This document shows, one piece after another, positions 1 to 6,137 of a stretch of DNA of 9,223 nucleotides. The translations under genes and the position numbers were made by a program. Within the stretch, counting starts at the first letter, position 1. The number at the start of each line of letters is the position of its first letter. Source of the stretch: Methanosarcinales archaeon (GTDB lineage: Archaea > Halobacteriota > Syntropharchaeia > Alkanophagales > Methanospirareceae); the NCBI GenBank assembly GCA_025464425.1, contig JAODGV010000133.1:1-9223 (forward strand), in the 5' to 3' direction. Under the pieces are notes generated by a model. It made no database searches. It had not been told where the DNA came from and worked only from the letters and a program-made list of their open reading frames with translations.

Positions 1-128
1 TGCACCTGGAACGGAGAGATGCCCAGTTCGTTGTATTTCTCGAAACTACAGTCCAGCCCGTTCTCTTCGCAATACTTCTTCAATTGTGCCAGAAGCAAAT
101 GCAGATGCACCAGCTCTTCTTTCTTCAT
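1..128 (-). CDS. UPF0058 family protein (5' part, cut by the window edge)
   Basis: Reading the minus strand from an ATG at 128-126 gives 42 complete codons, beginning MKKEELVHLHLLLAQLKKY and ending ...LGISPFQV before the window edge. This matches the N-terminal half of the short archaeal UPF0058 family, whose members begin with a similar Lys/Glu-rich helix containing L-x-H-L-H-x-L-L and then a G-(I/V)-x-P segment followed by a VH-K-S-K motif. The function of the family is not known, so none is assigned. The gene follows the DUF655 gene on the same strand after 74 bases that contain TATA-like sequences, so it probably has its own promoter. There is no convincing Shine-Dalgarno sequence; the bases before the ATG are AGGTTATACCAGT. 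The remainder lies outside the window. Confidence 0.82.
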   Translation of the reverse strand, partial: MKKEELVHLHLLLAQLKKYCEENGLDCSFEKYNELGISPFQV

Positions 129-202
129 ACTGGTATAACCTATACACTATCTATATTTAAATGTTTATATGCATGTGCATGTGCATGCACCCCACCCCGT
201 GT
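129..202 (-). promoter_or_regulatory. Promoter region of the UPF0058 gene, with TGCATG repeats
   Basis: On the minus strand this spacer holds CATATAAACATTTAAATATA (roughly 173-154), which offers one or two archaeal TATA boxes. A box centred near 167 would start transcription near 141 and leave a leader of about 13 bases; one centred near 155 would give a leaderless message. Just upstream of the TATA region are three tandem TGCATG hexamers (170-187 on the plus strand). They sit where archaeal BRE or upstream regulator sites usually lie. The assignment rests on base pattern and spacing only. Confidence 0.5.
166..190. repeat. Tandem TGCATG x3 within an alternating pyrimidine-purine tract
   Basis: Positions 170-187 are three exact head-to-tail copies of TGCATG. 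The flanks extend this to 25 bases of strictly alternating pyrimidine and purine (166-190). Each hexamer also contains the palindrome TGCA, and GCATGC occurs at the end. Such a tract could be a multimeric protein-binding site or could favour Z-DNA; it could also simply be a short microsatellite. Confidence 0.7.
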
Positions 203-790
203 TCAGACGGTAAAGATGCGGTATTTTATGTGCTCGTCCTTTATCTCATCCTCTATCCGCTTCGCTATTATCCGCTCAGGATGATAAAGCCCCTTAACTC
301 GCTTCGTAAGGTCATCAAAACTGGTGAATTTCCCCTTCTTCCTCTCACCCAGTATCGCCCACATCAGTTTCTTGCCTATACCCGGGAGGAGGTCAAGTGT
401 GTGTAACCGTGTGGTGATCGGTCTCGCATCATTGAAGACATTTATGAATCGCGCCTCATTCTCCTTCACTATATCCTCAATTACATATCTCAGCTCCACC
501 TTCGCCGTCTGCGTTAGATCCTCGTACTTCAACTTCTTCACTACATGGTCTATCACTTCACGCTCACCCTCTCCTATGTACACACGCTCATGAACGGCGG
601 GGATCTTATTCTTCTTCGGCGAGAGCTCCATCAGAACAAATCTCTCCTCCCCTATCGCCTGCACAAGTGGCTTCTTCTGGTACACCGGGCGAGTATTATC
701 AGGATGCCCGTAGGGTAGATAATCGAGGACACGTGCATAGGTCTCGCGTTTCTTATCCTGCCTGCCCGCCCGCCCTCGCTTATCACTCAT
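203..790 (-). CDS. DUF655 family protein (COG1491), predicted RNA/nucleic-acid-binding protein with a helix-hairpin-helix
   Basis: This 195-residue protein belongs to the archaeal DUF655 family, which is normally encoded beside rpoF (Rpo4) and has a predicted nucleic-acid-binding role. The first 16 residues are highly basic. The segment YARVLDYLPYGHPDN (residues 18-32) is the family's typical opening. A helix-hairpin-helix is visible at about residues 130-148 (TLDLLPGIGKKLMWAIL), and the basic C-terminal part continues with a long charged helix. The start at 790 is supported by GAGAGGAGAGAAGGG directly upstream, a good Shine-Dalgarno sequence. The gene lies 43 bases after rpoF on the same strand, so the two are probably cotranscribed. 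In many archaea a KsgA-type rRNA methyltransferase gene follows, but here it does not. The length is normal for the family. The biochemical function is unproven; a role in transcription-coupled RNA handling or ribosome maturation is inference from neighbours. Confidence 0.9.
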   Translation of the reverse strand: MSDKRGRAGRQDKKRETYARVLDYLPYGHPDNTRPVYQKKPLVQAIGEERFVLMELSPKKNKIPAVHERVYIGEGEREVIDHVVKKLKYEDLTQTAKVELRYVIEDIVKENEARFINVFNDARPITTRLHTLDLLPGIGKKLMWAILGERKKGKFTSFDDLTKRVKGLYHPERIIAKRIEDEIKDEHIKYRIFTV

Positions 791-833
791 CCCTTCTCTC
801 CTCTCTGTCTGGCTAAATCAACCCTGCACCAGC

Positions 834-1220
834 TCACCTGTATTTCGCCACACAGTCAAGTATCGCCTCTATGTCCTCTTCAGAGAGCGTAAAATCCTCC
901 TTCGCATATATCGCCCTCACTTCGTTCTTACTGCCGGGCATCAAATTGACGATCTGTACCGCAATCCTCTCATTCATCTTCTCTAAATTCAATAATTCAC
1001 CTATGAGCGCTCTTGAATCCTCTGCATTGAGCTTGGCGAATTTTGATGTGTGTTCAAGCGCCTTCCTCTGCTCATATCTTATCACCTCCTCCTCGTCTCC
1101 CATTTCCTCACCCGCTACGCCGGTATCCGGCTGCTTCATCGCTGCAACTACTCCCCTCAGCAGCTCTTTCGCCTCCGCGAGCGTTAAAATACTCTCATCC
1201 ACCACCTCTTTTACTATCAT
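834..1220 (-). CDS. rpoF: DNA-directed RNA polymerase subunit Rpo4/RpoF (Rpb4 homologue)
   Basis: This 128-residue protein is the archaeal homologue of eukaryotic Rpb4. It pairs with Rpo7/RpoE to form the stalk of RNA polymerase, which binds emerging RNA and helps promoter opening. The family pattern is clear: an N-terminal segment leading into LTLAEAKELL, then RYEQRKALEHTSKFAKL (about residues 48-64), a helix LLNLEKMNERIAVQIVNLMP, the acidic AIYAKED segment and the closing LSEEDIEAILDCVAKY. A charged insert with Gly/Glu/Asp (about residues 33-46) precedes the RYEQ block. GGGTGG a few bases before the ATG can serve as ribosome-binding site. The usual upstream partner gene in archaea, ribosomal protein L21e, is absent; instead adenosylhomocysteinase lies divergently. 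The DUF655 gene follows after 43 bases, as in most archaea. Confidence 0.93.
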   Translation of the reverse strand: MIVKEVVDESILTLAEAKELLRGVVAAMKQPDTGVAGEEMGDEEEVIRYEQRKALEHTSKFAKLNAEDSRALIGELLNLEKMNERIAVQIVNLMPGSKNEVRAIYAKEDFTLSEEDIEAILDCVAKYR

Positions 1221-1306
1221 CGTTCCACCCTACTCTCACTCCTACATCTTCGTTAACCATAGCAAAATAAAAATCTTTTTATATTTGCTATGCCATCCAT
1301 CCTTCT
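1221..1306. promoter_or_regulatory. Divergent promoter region of rpoF and adenosylhomocysteinase
   Basis: The 86 bases between the divergent genes contain a near-perfect inverted repeat, 1261-1289 (AGCAAAATAAAAA and TTTTTATATTTGCT, one base of mismatch in length). Its arms place a TATA element centred near 1280 on both strands. On the plus strand about 26 bases downstream is 1306, so the message for the start at 1307 would be leaderless or nearly so, in agreement with the lack of a Shine-Dalgarno sequence there. On the minus strand transcription would begin near 1254, leaving about 34 bases of leader that includes GGGTGG ahead of rpoF. Start sites are inferred from spacing. Confidence 0.6.
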
Positions 1307-2563
1307 ATGACGATGCAGGACTATCTGGTACGTGATATAAAGCTTGCAGAAGACGGGGATAGACGAATCGAGTGGGTCAGTGGCAGGATGCCGGTTCTTA
1401 CCCTTATAAGGGAGCGATACATGCGTGATAAGCCCCTTGCCGGTGAACGAATAATGGCATGTCTCCATGTCACGGTAGAGACCGCGAATCTAATACTGAC
1501 ACTCCGGGCTGGTGGTGCGGATGTTGCATTGACTGCCGCCAATCCCTTATCCACCCAGGATGATATTGCGGCAGCGCTGGCAAACGCGGGCATAAAGACC
1601 TATGCATTCCGTGGGGAGACCGAGACTGAATATTATGACTGTATAAAGGAGGCACTCAGGATAGAGCCCACCATCGTGCTCGATGATGGTGGCGATGCTA
1701 TCACCGCGGTACATGCGGAAGGCAACCCTGAATCGGTGAAGGGTGCATGTGAAGAGACCACAACGGGTGTGATACGGCATCGTGCGAGAGCAAGGGATAA
1801 CAGGCTATTCTTCCCGGTCATCGCAGTCAACGATGCGGAGACGAAGATGATGTTTGATAACAGGTATGGCACCGGGCAATCAACCCTGCATGGTATAATG
1901 AACGCTACAAATATCCTGCTTGCTGGTAAGGTGGTCGTGGTGGCGGGTTATGGCTGGTGTGGACGTGGAGTGACATTGAGGGCAAAAGGGCTCGGGGCTT
2001 CGGTGGTCGTGGTGGAAACGAATCCGCGTAAGGCACTGGAAGCGGTTATGGACGGTTACCGTGTGATGCCTATGCGAGAAGCGGCAAAGATTGGCGACCT
2101 CTTCATCACGGCTACCGGCGATATATCGGTTATACGGGGTGAACATTTCAGGTTGATGAAAGATGGTGCTATACTTGCCAATACCGGGCACTTCAATGTG
2201 GAGATCAACATAGCGGATCTGGAGCAGATGGCGGTGGAGAAGCGGCATATAAAGGATGACGTTGATGAATACCGGCTGGAGGATGGCAGGAAGCTGTATC
2301 TGCTATCACAGGGGCGAATAGTGAATCTCACTGCGGCATACGGGCATCCACCGGAGGTGATGGACATGAGCTTCGCGAACCAGGCACTCTGTGCACGATA
2401 CATCGCCGAGAACCATGAACAACTTGATAATAAGGTGTATTCGGTCCCTGGTGAGATAGATATGGAGGTGGCGAGATTGAAATTGAGCTCGATGAATATA
2501 GAGATAGAGGAACTGACGGCGGAGCAGCGTGAATACTTAGAATCCTGGGAGCTGGGTACGTAG
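1307..2563 (+). CDS. ahcY: Adenosylhomocysteinase (S-adenosylhomocysteine or S-inosylhomocysteine hydrolase)
   Basis: This 418-residue NAD-dependent enzyme splits the S-adenosylhomocysteine left by methyltransferases into homocysteine and adenosine; in some methanogens the homologue instead acts on S-inosylhomocysteine. The family residues are in place: H54 in CLHVTVETANL, D126-D127 in LDDGGD, E149-E150 in CEETTTG, K180/D184/N185 in NDAETKMMFDNRYG, the NAD-binding GYGWCGRG (214-221), H295 in NTGHFNVE, and GHPPEVMDMSFANQ near the C-terminus. It ends in the archaeal style (EQREYLESWELGT) and lacks the long insert and KPxxYRY tail of many bacterial and eukaryotic enzymes; the length is usual for archaea. 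ATG 1307 or ATG 1313 are both possible starts; the TATA spacing favours a leaderless start at 1307. The last 27 bases overlap the 3' end of the convergent amidohydrolase gene. Whether adenosyl or inosyl substrate is preferred cannot be read from the sequence. Confidence 0.94.
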   Translation: MTMQDYLVRDIKLAEDGDRRIEWVSGRMPVLTLIRERYMRDKPLAGERIMACLHVTVETANLILTLRAGGADVALTAANPLSTQDDIAAALANAGIKTYAFRGETETEYYDCIKEALRIEPTIVLDDGGDAITAVHAEGNPESVKGACEETTTGVIRHRARARDNRLFFPVIAVNDAETKMMFDNRYGTGQSTLHGIMNATNILLAGKVVVVAGYGWCGRGVTLRAKGLGASVVVVETNPRKALEAVMDGYRVMPMREAAKIGDLFITATGDISVIRGEHFRLMKDGAILANTGHFNVEINIADLEQMAVEKRHIKDDVDEYRLEDGRKLYLLSQGRIVNLTAAYGHPPEVMDMSFANQALCARYIAENHEQLDNKVYSVPGEIDMEVARLKLSSMNIEIEELTAEQREYLESWELGT

Positions 2564-3670
2564 CTGTAGTTCCCCTTCGTGCACAATACCGTATATATCC
2601 GCACGTGTTGCTCTTCTTACTATACCCTTCACCCAGTTTGTTATGTGCTTCATATTCGGTGTATCAGCACGTATAACCAGCAGATTCGCCTTCTTACCCT
2701 CCTCTATCATGCCTGTATCTTCTTCCCTGAGTACTTTCGCGGAATTCCACGTGCACATCTTCAACACCTCATGTTCCTCAAGTCTGAGTAGTTTGGATAT
2801 GAATTCCATCTCCCTGAAGATGTCCGGTGAATTGAGCATTACGTTATCTGTGCCGGCACCCACAGTCAAGCCAGAATCGAGCATCTGCTCTACCGGTGGC
2901 ATACCCATACCGGTTACAAGATTGGATCTCAGACAGATAACGGCATTGATACCCCGGTCATACATCTGCCTGAAGTGCCTGCGTGATGCCTTCGTCAGAT
3001 GCACGAGGAAATCAGGCTCAAGCTCTATTGCATCCTCTATATCCATGGCGTCTCGCTCACCGGCATGGAGTGCGAATAGCTTACCCATGATACGTGCACT
3101 CTCTGCCAGGTCTTTGAGCTTATCCCGGTTGTGGTCTGCCGTACTGCTCATTCCTATACCGTCCACGGACTCGAGCAGGTCTTCAATGCCAGCGTCGCCG
3201 CCGTCATCATCAGTAACAGCAGGTCTGCCAAGTACCTTCGCCTTCACCTTCGCATTGCTCTCCAACGCCATCTTCAACATATTTACACCCACGAGCCCAC
3301 CTTCACGAAAATCACAGAACAACTGTGTGCCACAGCCGTACATATCAATGATTGTCTCTTTCATCGCTTCTATCTGTACTTCATGCGGTGTCTGAGCCAG
3401 CAACTGCTCTTTTAACCCGCCAGGTCCCACTAACTCTTCCAGTGGCATAGAAATCGGCTCCTTCGCTATGGAATCGCCGATATGTGTGTGCGCATTGACG
3501 AACGAAGGGATGATGAAACCCTCCATCACACTATCCACCGTCCTATCCGAGCCGGTCTCTTTTATCCTGCCACCTTCTATAACTATGTAACCAGCTCTAT
3601 CCTCGAATGCATCACCATAGACGAACTTACCTGAAAGGAGCAGCTCACACACACGCTCTCCACATACCAT
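2537..3670 (-). CDS. Amidohydrolase-superfamily enzyme (COG0402-like, probable aminohydrolase/deaminase)
   Basis: This 377-residue protein is a metal-dependent hydrolase of the group that includes cytosine deaminase, chlorohydrolases and MTA/SAH deaminases. The metal ligands and catalytic residues are all visible: H61-x-H63 in VNAHTHIGD, H202 with E205 in LHAGE, H224 in FLVHLTKA, and D275 in GTDN. The H-x-x-E pair is typical of the deaminating members. A small beta-domain frames the barrel (about residues 8-55 and 325-377). The region after HTH lacks the RG...D..L..WL pattern of characterised SAH/MTA deaminases, so the substrate cannot be named. The start at 3670 has no Shine-Dalgarno sequence; TATA-like sequence near 3696 suits a leaderless start, and a GTG at 3652 is an alternative. 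It converges on the SAH hydrolase gene with 27 shared coding bases, which invites, but does not prove, a role in SAH or purine-nucleoside salvage. Confidence 0.85.
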   Translation of the reverse strand: MVCGERVCELLLSGKFVYGDAFEDRAGYIVIEGGRIKETGSDRTVDSVMEGFIIPSFVNAHTHIGDSIAKEPISMPLEELVGPGGLKEQLLAQTPHEVQIEAMKETIIDMYGCGTQLFCDFREGGLVGVNMLKMALESNAKVKAKVLGRPAVTDDDGGDAGIEDLLESVDGIGMSSTADHNRDKLKDLAESARIMGKLFALHAGERDAMDIEDAIELEPDFLVHLTKASRRHFRQMYDRGINAVICLRSNLVTGMGMPPVEQMLDSGLTVGAGTDNVMLNSPDIFREMEFISKLLRLEEHEVLKMCTWNSAKVLREEDTGMIEEGKKANLLVIRADTPNMKHITNWVKGIVRRATRADIYGIVHEGELQLRTQLPGF

Positions 3671-3725
3671 ACTGTATAGTTTTTATCCCGTTATGTTATA
3701 GTAATAAGAGAGGAGGTGATGGGTT
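3671..3725. promoter_or_regulatory. Divergent promoter region of the amidohydrolase and the zinc-ribbon/pyrKD operon
   Basis: This 55-base spacer separates divergent genes. On the plus strand, AGTTTTTATCC (about 3678-3688) can act as a TATA box, with transcription beginning near 3709 and a leader carrying the strong Shine-Dalgarno sequence GGAGGTGA (3712-3719) six bases before ATG 3726. On the minus strand, CTATAACATAA (about 3702-3692) lies about 26 bases before ATG 3670, and GATAAAAAC (about 3686-3678) is a second candidate that would suit the alternative GTG start at 3652. Start sites are inferred from spacing alone. Confidence 0.5.
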
Positions 3726-3878
3726 ATGTGTAGTGTTGGAGATATGAGTTTAGACCTGGATATAGAAGAGCTGGAAATGGTGCGGTACAGATGCAGTGAT
3801 TGCGGGAATAAGTTTGAGGCGATTGGTGAGAAGGTAGTATGCCCTGCCTGCCAGTCGGAGAACGTAGAGAAGATATAA
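3726..3878 (+). CDS. Small zinc-ribbon protein, function unknown
   Basis: This 50-residue ORF begins MCSVGDMSLDLDIEELEMVR and then carries C23-x2-C26 (YRCSDCGNKF) and C39-x2-C42 (VVCPACQSENVEKI), a four-cysteine zinc ribbon with a 12-residue loop. The first 18 residues are acidic and probably helical. The start at 3726 is fixed by GGAGGTGA placed six bases upstream, the best ribosome-binding site in the window; ATG 3744 and ATG 3777 are in frame but lack such a signal. It is the first gene of a plus-strand operon and ends one base before the next gene. It resembles Rpo12/RpoP and other tiny archaeal zinc ribbons in size and cysteine spacing only; I would not equate it with RpoP, since the acidic N-terminal helix is not typical. 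A role as an adaptor or nucleic-acid-binding protein is a guess. Confidence 0.8.
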   Translation: MCSVGDMSLDLDIEELEMVRYRCSDCGNKFEAIGEKVVCPACQSENVEKI

Positions 3879-3879
3879 T

Positions 3880-4338
3880 ATGATCCGCCTGCGGAACGAT
3901 GAGCTGCTCATTGTGCATGGCAATAGTGGAACCATAGGCGTTGTGAAAACAGGTATAGGGAGGCAGTTCTTTGTTGATACCCCCGGGGGCGAGTATGTGC
4001 TGGCGCTGGACCCTGAAGATATAATCGTCGCTTCGAGTTTCGGTACGGGCGAGCGGATACTGAAAGGGCTGAGGTGCGTTCTGTACATGATTCGGGAACT
4101 GAATTCGCCACTGATTGTACTGCCAGCAGACCATCCAGCATCTGCTCGCCTCAAATTCGTGGTATCCGCGGGCAAACGTGTTGTTATAAGCTGTAATATC
4201 AAGCCGGGAACACATCCAGAGCAGCATCTGCTATGTGGCATGCCAGAGTTTGAAGGTCTGGAATTACATGCAGTTGAAGGCGGTGTGGAGTTGAAAGGAC
4301 TCGAAACGGTGAATTTTGAGCATATCAGCTTCGTGTGA
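3880..4338 (+). CDS. Conserved-looking hypothetical protein (152 residues), unrecognised
   Basis: I do not recognise this family. The 152-residue protein has a mixed alpha/beta composition, no signal peptide and no membrane segment. The N-terminal half is beta-rich and Gly-rich (HGNSGTIGVVKTGIGRQFFV, then GGEYVLALDPEDIIVASSFGTGER), followed by an amphipathic helix (about 57-75) and the strand LIVLPADHP. Residues 93-120 include VVISCNIKPGTHPEQHLLCG, in which C105, H112, H116 and C119 are close enough to bind a metal or to form an active site. The start follows the zinc-ribbon stop after one base, with only a weak GAGAAG as Shine-Dalgarno sequence, and the end overlaps the pyrKD start (GTGTGA), so translation is probably coupled. 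The context ties it to PyrKD, for example as an accessory or assembly factor, but that is inference. Codon use matches its neighbours. Confidence 0.75.
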   Translation: MIRLRNDELLIVHGNSGTIGVVKTGIGRQFFVDTPGGEYVLALDPEDIIVASSFGTGERILKGLRCVLYMIRELNSPLIVLPADHPASARLKFVVSAGKRVVISCNIKPGTHPEQHLLCGMPEFEGLELHAVEGGVELKGLETVNFEHISFV

Positions 4339-6107
4339 GAATGCCACTCAATGCACCGGTGCTCCATCCTATACACAGTATAGAGGAGGCGAACAGCGAG
4401 GTAAAGACGTTTGTGTTTCGTGCGGGAGCGATAGCAGGAGAAAGTGAGCCGGGACAGTTCGTTATGGTCTGGAACCCCGGTGTAGATGAAATTCCGGTAT
4501 CCATTGCAGATGTCAGGGGTGAACATATAGAGCTTGCTATCGCCGATCGGGGTGATTGCACGCATAACCTGCATAATAAGCAGGTGGGCGATCTGATAGG
4601 TTTAAGGGGACCTTATGGCAGGGGTTTCCGTATTGATGGCAGCAGGATCTGTATGGTTGGCGGAGGATATGGGACTGCACCGCTATTATTCGCAGCTAAA
4701 CGAGCGCGCAGGGATGGCAAATTCGTAACGGTGCTCGCAGGTGCACGCAAAGAGTCAGAATTACTGTATGTTGATGAGTTCATGGATGCTGGCTGTGATA
4801 TGCGAGTGGCGACGGAGGATGGCTCTGCCGGGTTTAAGGGCACTGTGACCGGGTTGCTATCGGCAACGCTTGAGGAGGATGATGAATTTGACCTGGTGCT
4901 TGCATGCGGACCGGAACTGATGCTGAAACGAGTATGTGAACTCACGAAACGAGCGGGAATACACACTCAGGTCTCTATTGAGCGAATAGTGAAGTGTGGC
5001 TGTGGTGCCTGTGGCTCATGTGATATTGGCGGATACCGGGTCTGTACAGATGGACCGGTATTCGATGCGGCAGAACTGGAAGGCACGGAATTTGGATGCT
5101 GGACACGCACGAAGAGCGGCAGGAGAATACCGATACAATCGCAGATTAACGACCTGAGGTCGGTACCTTCTCCTGTGTTCACACCAGACTATGAGCCGAT
5201 GCTGGAGACTGAGTTATGCGGGATTCGATTCCCCAATCCGATAGCGAATGCCGCGGGTTTTGGAATATCCGGGAAATTGCTTTACCGATACGCAGTAGCA
5301 GGTGCGGGTGCGCTCGTGACAAAATCGGTCGGACTGAGAGAGCAGGAGGGGTACCCGAATCCTACATTCTTTGAACTCGCACCACAGACGTATGTGAATG
5401 CAATGGGGCTTCCGAATCCGGGCATAACCAATTATGGACTGGAGATAGAGGATGTGAAGCGCGCGAATGTACCATTGATACTGAGTATATTTGGTCGTGG
5501 TGTGGAAGAATGCAGGCTGGTGGCGAAGTATGCAACGAAGTATCAGGTGGATATGATAGAGTTCAATGCTTCATGCCCGCATACGGATTTTGTATCCATG
5601 GAGAATAATCCCAGGTTGTTAAGGAGCATAATAAAGGCGATTCGTGATATTGTGCATCCCGTGCCCATCGCGGTAAAGCTCTCACCCAATATCGGCGATA
5701 TCCCCGGACTGGCTATGACACTGGAACGAGCAGGTGCTGATGCGATTACTGTGATCAATACAGTCCTGAGCAGACCCATTGACTCAACACTTGATATCCC
5801 GGTTCTCGGTAATCCCACGGGTTATGGCGGTAAATCTGGCAGGGCGCTTACCTCGGGTGGGAAGCAGGTGGTCTTTGAATTATACCGCGAGGTGAAGATA
5901 CCGATAATTGCGGTTGGTGGCATATTCTCCGCGAAGGACGTGATAGATTATGCAAGAAACGGTGCACGATTGTTTCAGATAGGCAGTGCGCTGGTGACAC
6001 AGGGTTACGGTATATTCAGAAGAATAAAGAGCGATTTGAATGATTTCCTTGATGCTAATGGTTATAAGAATATATGTGAGCTGGTGGGAGAAGCGCACAG
6101 GGATTGA
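4335..6107 (+). CDS. pyrKD: Fused dihydroorotate dehydrogenase: PyrK electron-transfer part plus PyrD catalytic part
   Basis: This 590-residue protein joins in one chain the two subunits of the class 1B enzyme that oxidises dihydroorotate to orotate in pyrimidine synthesis. Residues 1 to about 265 are PyrK: an FAD-binding barrel with GLRGPYGRGF, the NAD-binding MVGGGYGTAP, and a [2Fe-2S] motif C221-x4-C226-x2-C229-x7-C237 ending VCTDGPVF. After a linker of about 20 residues, PyrD runs from about residue 289 to the end, close to the usual length of about 300, with NAMGLPNPG, the active-site base C414 in FNASCPHTDF, and the FMN phosphate-binding segments AVGGIFSA and GSAL. There is no stop, frameshift or internal Shine-Dalgarno sequence before M289, so it is a real fusion. 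The start is GTG 4335, overlapping the upstream stop as GTGTGA, or ATG 4341. It is the last gene of its operon. The cytoplasmic enzyme is expected to pass electrons to NAD+ through FAD and the iron-sulfur cluster. Confidence 0.94.
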   Translation: MRMPLNAPVLHPIHSIEEANSEVKTFVFRAGAIAGESEPGQFVMVWNPGVDEIPVSIADVRGEHIELAIADRGDCTHNLHNKQVGDLIGLRGPYGRGFRIDGSRICMVGGGYGTAPLLFAAKRARRDGKFVTVLAGARKESELLYVDEFMDAGCDMRVATEDGSAGFKGTVTGLLSATLEEDDEFDLVLACGPELMLKRVCELTKRAGIHTQVSIERIVKCGCGACGSCDIGGYRVCTDGPVFDAAELEGTEFGCWTRTKSGRRIPIQSQINDLRSVPSPVFTPDYEPMLETELCGIRFPNPIANAAGFGISGKLLYRYAVAGAGALVTKSVGLREQEGYPNPTFFELAPQTYVNAMGLPNPGITNYGLEIEDVKRANVPLILSIFGRGVEECRLVAKYATKYQVDMIEFNASCPHTDFVSMENNPRLLRSIIKAIRDIVHPVPIAVKLSPNIGDIPGLAMTLERAGADAITVINTVLSRPIDSTLDIPVLGNPTGYGGKSGRALTSGGKQVVFELYREVKIPIIAVGGIFSAKDVIDYARNGARLFQIGSALVTQGYGIFRRIKSDLNDFLDANGYKNICELVGEAHRD

Positions 6108-6137
6108 TGTGTAGTTGCAACCATTTATCTTCCGGGT
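6108..6137. other. Convergent spacer between pyrKD and purE
   Basis: These 30 bases separate the two stop codons. They contain the short palindrome GTTGCAAC (6113-6120) and a modestly T-rich stretch on the plus strand, but no clear terminator poly-T tract or stable hairpin. The two transcripts probably overlap at their 3' ends. Confidence 0.5.

Noticed and set aside
1195..1260. A 21-codon ORF on the minus strand (MVNEDVGVRVGWNDD...) overlapping the start of rpoF in another frame
   Set aside because: The TATA spacing puts the rpoF transcript start at about 1254, after its ATG, and there is no ribosome-binding site, so it is probably chance.
871..1335. Long open frame on the plus strand across rpoF and the divergent promoter
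   Set aside because: It is the antisense shadow of rpoF, Ser/Leu-rich with no family resemblance, and crosses a promoter region.
2643..3395. 250-codon plus-strand open frame opposite the amidohydrolase
   Set aside because: The protein is a Ser/Pro/Ile-rich mirror of the amidohydrolase frame, whose catalytic motifs are complete on the minus strand.
3750..4574. 274-codon minus-strand open frame opposite the zinc ribbon, unknown protein and PyrK
   Set aside because: It covers three genes with coherent reading frames, ribosome-binding sites and overlaps on the plus strand; its translation resembles nothing and is typical shadow composition.
6108..6137. Possible intrinsic terminator between pyrKD and purE
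   Set aside because: The GTTGCAAC palindrome is too short and is not followed by a run of T on either strand.
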